NCBI GenBank assembly: GCA_964346275.1 | Contig: CAYFUR010000018.1 | Location: forward strand, 1-44,598 | Reading direction: 5' to 3' | Source of the DNA: CAYFUR01 sp964346275 | GTDB lineage: Bacteria; Sumerlaeota; Sumerlaeia; SLMS01 | Length of the DNA: 44,598 bases | Part shown: piece after piece, positions 40,932 through 44,598 of the stretch | Layout: each line of letters starts with the position of its first letter | How positions within the stretch are numbered: position 1 is the stretch's first letter | Made by a program: the position numbers and the translations under genes | The notes under the pieces: model-generated | Told to the model about the DNA's origin: nothing | What the model saw: only the letters and a program-made list of their open reading frames with translations | The model's database searches: none

Positions 40932-40945
40932 CCAAAGCGGTTACA
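40932..40945. promoter_or_regulatory. Weak cre-like site upstream of LamG-like gene 2
   Basis: On the minus strand TGTAACCGCTTTGG keeps the left half-site and central CG but mismatches the pattern TGNAANCGNWWNCA at the last two fixed positions. It lies about 106 nt upstream of the LamG-like start. Confidence 0.3.
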
Positions 40946-40981
40946 AAAGCAAGCTTTTAATAGCGCTCTGCTCGGCTTGCC

Positions 40982-42097
40982 CTAGACAATCTCCAGTTCC
41001 TCCTCTTCAGGAAGGGGAGGGAACGCGGCGTGGGGCTCCGCCTGATACCAGTAAGCGACGGAGGCGATATCATCGCGCAGGGCGAGGAAGCGGCCCATGC
41101 CGCCGCGCATTTCCCGGTGGCCGAGAGCCTGCATGGTGATGCGGAGATCGCGCTGGAAGACGATGGGGTCCATCACATGCCAGCGATAGAGGCCAAAACG
41201 GCGCCGGTGATGCTGGTGCGGCTGCTCGGGGCCGCCCTGGGCGTGCTGGTGAAAGCCGAGATAAGGGGTTGTGTAGGTCTTGTAGAGGGGCTTCCCGGGA
41301 TCGGCAAAGCCCCAGGCGCCGCCGAAGTAATCTTCAACGCCGGTACCGCAGATCGTCGGCCAGTCGCGATCGCCATCGAGATAGAATTTCAGCTCCCCTT
41401 CACCCCACCACCCCTCGTTATTGGCCTGCCAGGCCACATAGGTCCCGACATAGTGGCCGTGGCCTTCGATTCCATCGACAATCGTATAGACGTCCTTGTA
41501 GGTCACCGGATTAACACGCCGGAACTGGGCGTGGAATCGTCCGGTTTCCCCGGGAACTTCCGTAAGCGCATACGTCACCTGGTAAAAAAACATCCCAAGG
41601 TCTTCCTCTGTCAGGTTCTCCACTTCGATGCGTGCTCGCTTCGAGAAGGGCATGGGCCAGTAGCAGTTGAGCCCGCCGGAGGGATTCACGGCAACGGGAA
41701 CGCTGGCGACTTCCGAAGGCTCGTTCCACCCCATACAGAAGAAATCGCCCAGGGGCGTTTCGACGGAGGGCTCTTCCTCGCCGTCCCAGTACATGCGCAG
41801 CACCAGTTTCCGCCAGTTCATGTGATGGGTCGTCATCCAGATATGCTGGATGATGCCCGGTCCTTCCACATCAACGATGACGCGCTTTTCGTGAGGTCCG
41901 ATCTTGATACAGGGAGACACTTTCCAGCCGCGGCCCAGTTCCCGCGTTTCCTTTTCCATGGCGCCGGTGGTGGCCATCCCGCCTTTTCCTTTTTCGCCGG
42001 TTGGATTCTCCGCACTGATGGACCGCGTTTCCGCCCGGGAGAGCTTTGCCAGGCTCCCGAGTCCCCACCCGTATTCGCCCGGATTCTTGGCTGTCAT
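40982..42097 (-). CDS. GH172 (DUF2961) family protein
   Basis: 371 residues, full DUF2961 domain, now glycoside hydrolase family 172. Typical parts: SRAETRSISAENPTGEKGKGG at the N-terminus (split SRAETRSISAENPTG / EKGKGG), GPGIIQHIWMTTH, GDFFCMGWN, NCYWPMPF, the acidic core NNEGWWGEGELKFYLDGD and GTGVEDYFGGAWG, which contain candidate catalytic Glu residues. Known GH172 members split difructose anhydride or D-arabinofuran linkages. No signal peptide is seen, so it is probably cytoplasmic. AAGGAGG precedes ATG 42097. It lies upstream of the two LamG-like genes on the same strand and diverges from the aldehyde dehydrogenase. Confidence 0.9.
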   Translation of the reverse strand: MTAKNPGEYGWGLGSLAKLSRAETRSISAENPTGEKGKGGMATTGAMEKETRELGRGWKVSPCIKIGPHEKRVIVDVEGPGIIQHIWMTTHHMNWRKLVLRMYWDGEEEPSVETPLGDFFCMGWNEPSEVASVPVAVNPSGGLNCYWPMPFSKRARIEVENLTEEDLGMFFYQVTYALTEVPGETGRFHAQFRRVNPVTYKDVYTIVDGIEGHGHYVGTYVAWQANNEGWWGEGELKFYLDGDRDWPTICGTGVEDYFGGAWGFADPGKPLYKTYTTPYLGFHQHAQGGPEQPHQHHRRRFGLYRWHVMDPIVFQRDLRITMQALGHREMRGGMGRFLALRDDIASVAYWYQAEPHAAFPPLPEEEELEIV

Positions 42098-42208
42098 GGT
42101 GTTTCCTCCTTCTGCTGGTTCAAAGGTTGCCTCGAAAAGAAAATGGCCGCATAGGCCTCTGTTTTTCTCAGATTTCGTTCATTCAGTTTTCAGGAAGGAT
42201 CGGCTCCT

Positions 42209-43573
42209 ATGGCCTATGAAGCAATCAACCCCAAGGACGGGCAAAGGATAAAGAGCTACGAGACGATTTCCGACAAGGGCCTGGAGGCCAGGCTGGAAAA
42301 GGCGCATTCGGCTTTTCGCCGATGGAGAGTCACGGGTTTCGAGAAACGGCGAACGGTGCTCGAACGGGCCGCCTCGCTGTTGGAAAGCCGCGCGGAACAA
42401 TATGGTCAGTTGATGGCCAACGAGATGGGCAAGCCGATCACCCAGGGGCAGGGCGAGGCGAAGAAATGCGCCTGGGTTTGCCGTTACTATGCCGAGAATG
42501 GGGAGGAATTGCTCAAACCGGTTCCCCATGAATCGGACGGATCGAAGGCTTATCTGCGCTATGATCCGCTCGGTCCGGTCTTCGCCATCATGCCCTGGAA
42601 CTTTCCCTTCTGGCAACTCTTTCGCCACGCAGCACCCGGCATCATGGCGGGCAACGTGATCGTGCTGAAGCATTCCTCGAACACGCCGGGATGCGCCGAA
42701 GCGATCGAAGACCTGATTCTGGAGGCGGGCGCCGAACCAGGGGTGCTGCAGAATCTCTACGTCGACCGCAAGCAATCGGCGCGGATCATCGGGGACAAGC
42801 GCATCGCCGGGGTGACGATCACGGGCAGCACGCCCGCGGGCCGCAAGGTGGCCGCGGCCTCGGGAGAAAACCTGAAGAAGCACGTGATGGAACTGGGCGG
42901 CAGCGATCCGTTCGTGGTTCTTGCCGACGCCGATGTGGACGAGGCGGCCCAGGTGGGCGTTAAGGCGCGCTGTATCAACAGCGGCCAGAGCTGTATCGCG
43001 GCCAAGCGCTTTATCGTCCACCGGTCGATCTTCGACGAATACGTGGAGAAATTCGTGGAAGGGATGAAGGACCAGTTCATGGGCGACCCATTGAAGGAAG
43101 AAACAACGATCGGCCCCCAGGCCCGCGCGGATTTGCGGGACGAGTTGGCGGATCAGGTCGAACGGTCCGTCAAGGAAGGGGCGAAGGTTCTCTGCGGCGG
43201 AGAGGCTCCGTCCGGTCCGGGTTCCTACTACCCCGCCACGGTGCTTGTGAACGTGAAGCCGGGGACGCCGGCCTGGGAAGAGGAGATGTTCGGCCCCGTG
43301 GCGACGATTGTTCCCTTCGATACCGACGAAGAGGCAATCGATCTGGCGAATGACACCGTGTTCGGGCTGGGAGCTGCGCTCTGGACACAGGACTTGGAGA
43401 AAGGCGAGCGGCTTGCCGCCGGGATCGATTCGGGCTGTGTCTTTCTGAATGGGATGGTGAAGTCGGATCCTCGATTGCCCTTTGGCGGTGTGAAGGAATC
43501 GGGGTATGGGCGCGAGTTGGCCCGCGAGGGGATCGTCGAATTCATGAACGCCAAAACCGTCTGGGTAAAGTAG
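42209..43573 (+). CDS. NAD(P)-dependent aldehyde dehydrogenase, succinate-semialdehyde dehydrogenase-like
   Basis: 454 residues, ALDH superfamily, close in motifs to the Sad/GabD1 group. N-terminal IDPKDG-like AINPKDGQ, PWNFPFWQLFRHAAPGIMAGN, TGSTPAGRKVA for the cofactor, general base Glu228 in HVMELGGSDPFVVL and nucleophile Cys262 in NSGQSCIAAKRF; PFGGVKESGYGRELA near the end. It oxidises an aldehyde, perhaps succinate semialdehyde, to the acid. AGGAAGGA precedes ATG 42209. A strong terminator follows, so it is a single-gene unit, divergent from GH172. A link to sugar-derived aldehydes is possible but unproven. Confidence 0.93.
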   Translation: MAYEAINPKDGQRIKSYETISDKGLEARLEKAHSAFRRWRVTGFEKRRTVLERAASLLESRAEQYGQLMANEMGKPITQGQGEAKKCAWVCRYYAENGEELLKPVPHESDGSKAYLRYDPLGPVFAIMPWNFPFWQLFRHAAPGIMAGNVIVLKHSSNTPGCAEAIEDLILEAGAEPGVLQNLYVDRKQSARIIGDKRIAGVTITGSTPAGRKVAAASGENLKKHVMELGGSDPFVVLADADVDEAAQVGVKARCINSGQSCIAAKRFIVHRSIFDEYVEKFVEGMKDQFMGDPLKEETTIGPQARADLRDELADQVERSVKEGAKVLCGGEAPSGPGSYYPATVLVNVKPGTPAWEEEMFGPVATIVPFDTDEEAIDLANDTVFGLGAALWTQDLEKGERLAAGIDSGCVFLNGMVKSDPRLPFGGVKESGYGRELAREGIVEFMNAKTVWVK

Positions 43574-43601
43574 GAGGGAAAAGGGAATCTGGACCCGTCC
43601 T

Positions 43602-43645
43602 GCCATCCCTTGCATGAAAAACCCGTGCAAGGGATGGCTTTCTTA
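43602..43645 (+). terminator. Rho-independent terminator after the aldehyde dehydrogenase
   Basis: GCCATCCCTTGCA, an 11-nt loop and TGCAAGGGATGGC form a perfect 13-bp stem followed by TTTCTTAT. It lies 28 nt after the stop. Confidence 0.95.
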
Positions 43646-43695
43646 TGCACGGTCATGGCTCTCAGCCTGCGAATAAGAAGATAGAGGAGATCTCG

Positions 43696-44598
43696 ATGAC
43701 GACAGAATCGGACGTCCCCCTGTGGGAACATCTGGAGACTTTGGTCAAAGAAGAGAAGGGCGAAGAGCTTGCGGCGGCCCTCAGTGAAATGAATTCGGAG
43801 GAGCGCTCATTAGCGCTCTCGCGACTTGACTTTGACCAGCTTCCCGCCCTTTTCCGACTGCTTGGGCCGGAAGAAGCCGCCGAGTTGACCTATGACCTCG
43901 CAGATGAAACCTGCGTCCGGTTACTTGCCCGCGTGAAGATCACCGATGCCGCCAAACTCCTGGAAAAACTCCCGAGCGACCGGCGCGTCGATTTACTGGA
44001 GCAACTCCCCGCCCAACGGCGGGAGCTGGTCCTCCAGCGCCTGGAAGACCAGAAGGAAAAGGACGCCCGGCGCCTTCTTTCTTATCCCTCGGAAACCACG
44101 GGCGGGCTGATGGCGACAGAGATGCTCTCCTACGAGGAAGACTTCACTGTTTCCGACGTTCTCAAGGATCTGCGCGAAAACGCGGAAAAATATTCCGATT
44201 TCGAAGTCCAGTATGCGTATATAACGGATACTCAAAAGCGCCTTACAGGCGTTTTGCGCATGCGCGATCTCCTGTTTGCTCCGAAAAACAAGCGCGTGGC
44301 CGAACTGATGATCCCCAGACCGCTCTCGGTCCCTGTGACCATGCCGCTGAGCAAGCTCCTCTCCTTTTTCGAGGATCACGAGTTTTTCGGGGTTCCCGTC
44401 GTGGACAGCAAAAACCGGCTCATCGGGGTGCTGGAACGGGAAGCCGTGCGCCAGGCGGCCAACCGGGTGGCGACGCGAAATTTCCTGGAAGCGAGCGGTA
44501 TCGTTGGCGGCGAGGAACTGCGCTCCATGCCGACCCGCGTCCGTGCCTCGCGGCGCCTCTCGTGGCTCAGCATCAATATTGTGCTGAATATTATCGCG
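43696..44598 (+). CDS. mgtE: Magnesium transporter MgtE, N-terminal part (runs off the window)
   Basis: 301 codons are present without a stop. Residues ~20-125 form the superhelical MgtE N domain of repeated Leu/Glu/Ala helices (LLEKLPSDRRVDLLEQLP). YPSETTGGLMATEMLSYE marks the junction to the first CBS domain (~135-195), and PRPLSVPVTMPLSKLL begins the second (~200-255). ASRRLSWLSINIVLNII at the edge is the plug helix and the start of the first transmembrane helix; the membrane domain lies beyond the window. MgtE is a Mg2+-gated channel in the inner membrane. GAGGAGA lies upstream of ATG 43696. The ~50 nt between the terminator and the start leave no room for an M-box riboswitch. Confidence 0.93.
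   Translation, partial: MTTESDVPLWEHLETLVKEEKGEELAAALSEMNSEERSLALSRLDFDQLPALFRLLGPEEAAELTYDLADETCVRLLARVKITDAAKLLEKLPSDRRVDLLEQLPAQRRELVLQRLEDQKEKDARRLLSYPSETTGGLMATEMLSYEEDFTVSDVLKDLRENAEKYSDFEVQYAYITDTQKRLTGVLRMRDLLFAPKNKRVAELMIPRPLSVPVTMPLSKLLSFFEDHEFFGVPVVDSKNRLIGVLEREAVRQAANRVATRNFLEASGIVGGEELRSMPTRVRASRRLSWLSINIVLNIIA

Noticed and set aside
43646..43695. M-box (magnesium) riboswitch before mgtE
   Set aside because: Only about 50 nt lie between the upstream terminator and the mgtE start, too short for the element.
1..44598. CRISPR array, prophage, transposase or toxin-antitoxin module
   Set aside because: No direct-repeat array, integrase, transposase, phage structural gene or recognisable toxin pair was seen on either strand.

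Overview
The window looks like a chromosomal piece of a free-living, Gram-negative bacterium. It has an RND efflux pump with its periplasmic adaptor, secreted proteins with signal peptides, ribosomal protein L31, citrate synthase and a bacterial tRNA-Arg. Coding sequence is moderately GC-rich and tightly packed; two convergent gene pairs overlap through their stop codons. The mix of secreted glycoside-hydrolase-like proteins with C-terminal CBM9-like modules, LamG-like exported proteins, a bacterial PolB2-type polymerase and corrinoid methyl-transfer genes suggests an uncultured lineage near the Planctomycetes/Verrucomicrobia/Sumerlaeota/Hydrogenedentes range. That placement is a guess; no rRNA is present. 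A run of 100 N (22736-22835) shows the record is a scaffold.

Layout. 1-2.8 kb: a small conserved protein and a B-family DNA polymerase of the PolB2 type, with degenerate catalytic motifs. 3.1 kb: tRNA-Arg(TCT). 3.3-6.8 kb: a three-subunit molybdenum hydroxylase operon (MoCo, 2Fe-2S and FAD subunits) with 4-nt overlaps. 6.8-9.4 kb: a secreted glycoside-hydrolase-like protein. 9.6 kb: trmH. 10.4-16.1 kb: a corrinoid methyl-transfer locus made of a corrinoid protein, a RACo-type reductive activator and a DUF1638 protein on the plus strand, facing a UroD-type methyltransferase fused to a thioredoxin-like domain and a CobW-type GTPase on the minus strand. 16.3-22.3 kb: dinB and an RND efflux pair. 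22.4-24.3 kb: rpmE, a gap-interrupted membrane protein and an aminotransferase. 24.5-29.2 kb: tpx, an SDR, a GT39-like membrane glycosyltransferase, mtnA and a GNAT. 29.2-34.6 kb: metX, metY, an SDR, a DUF488 protein and gltA.

35.0-42.1 kb: a co-directional carbohydrate locus on the minus strand (GH172/DUF2961, two LamG-like exported paralogues, a LacI-family regulator and a second GH/CBM9-like protein). LacI/cre-like operator sequences lie in front of several of these genes, and similar ones lie in front of the distant GH paralogue (9.5 kb) and the corrinoid operon (10.4 kb). This hints at one regulon tying glycan use to methyl-group removal. The window ends with an aldehyde dehydrogenase and the first 301 codons of mgtE.

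The parts most worth following up are the PolB2/small-protein pair, the corrinoid locus with its fused, His-lacking methyltransferase, and the shared operator family. Start codons were chosen by ribosome-binding sites, signal peptides and family N-termini, and several are marked as uncertain.
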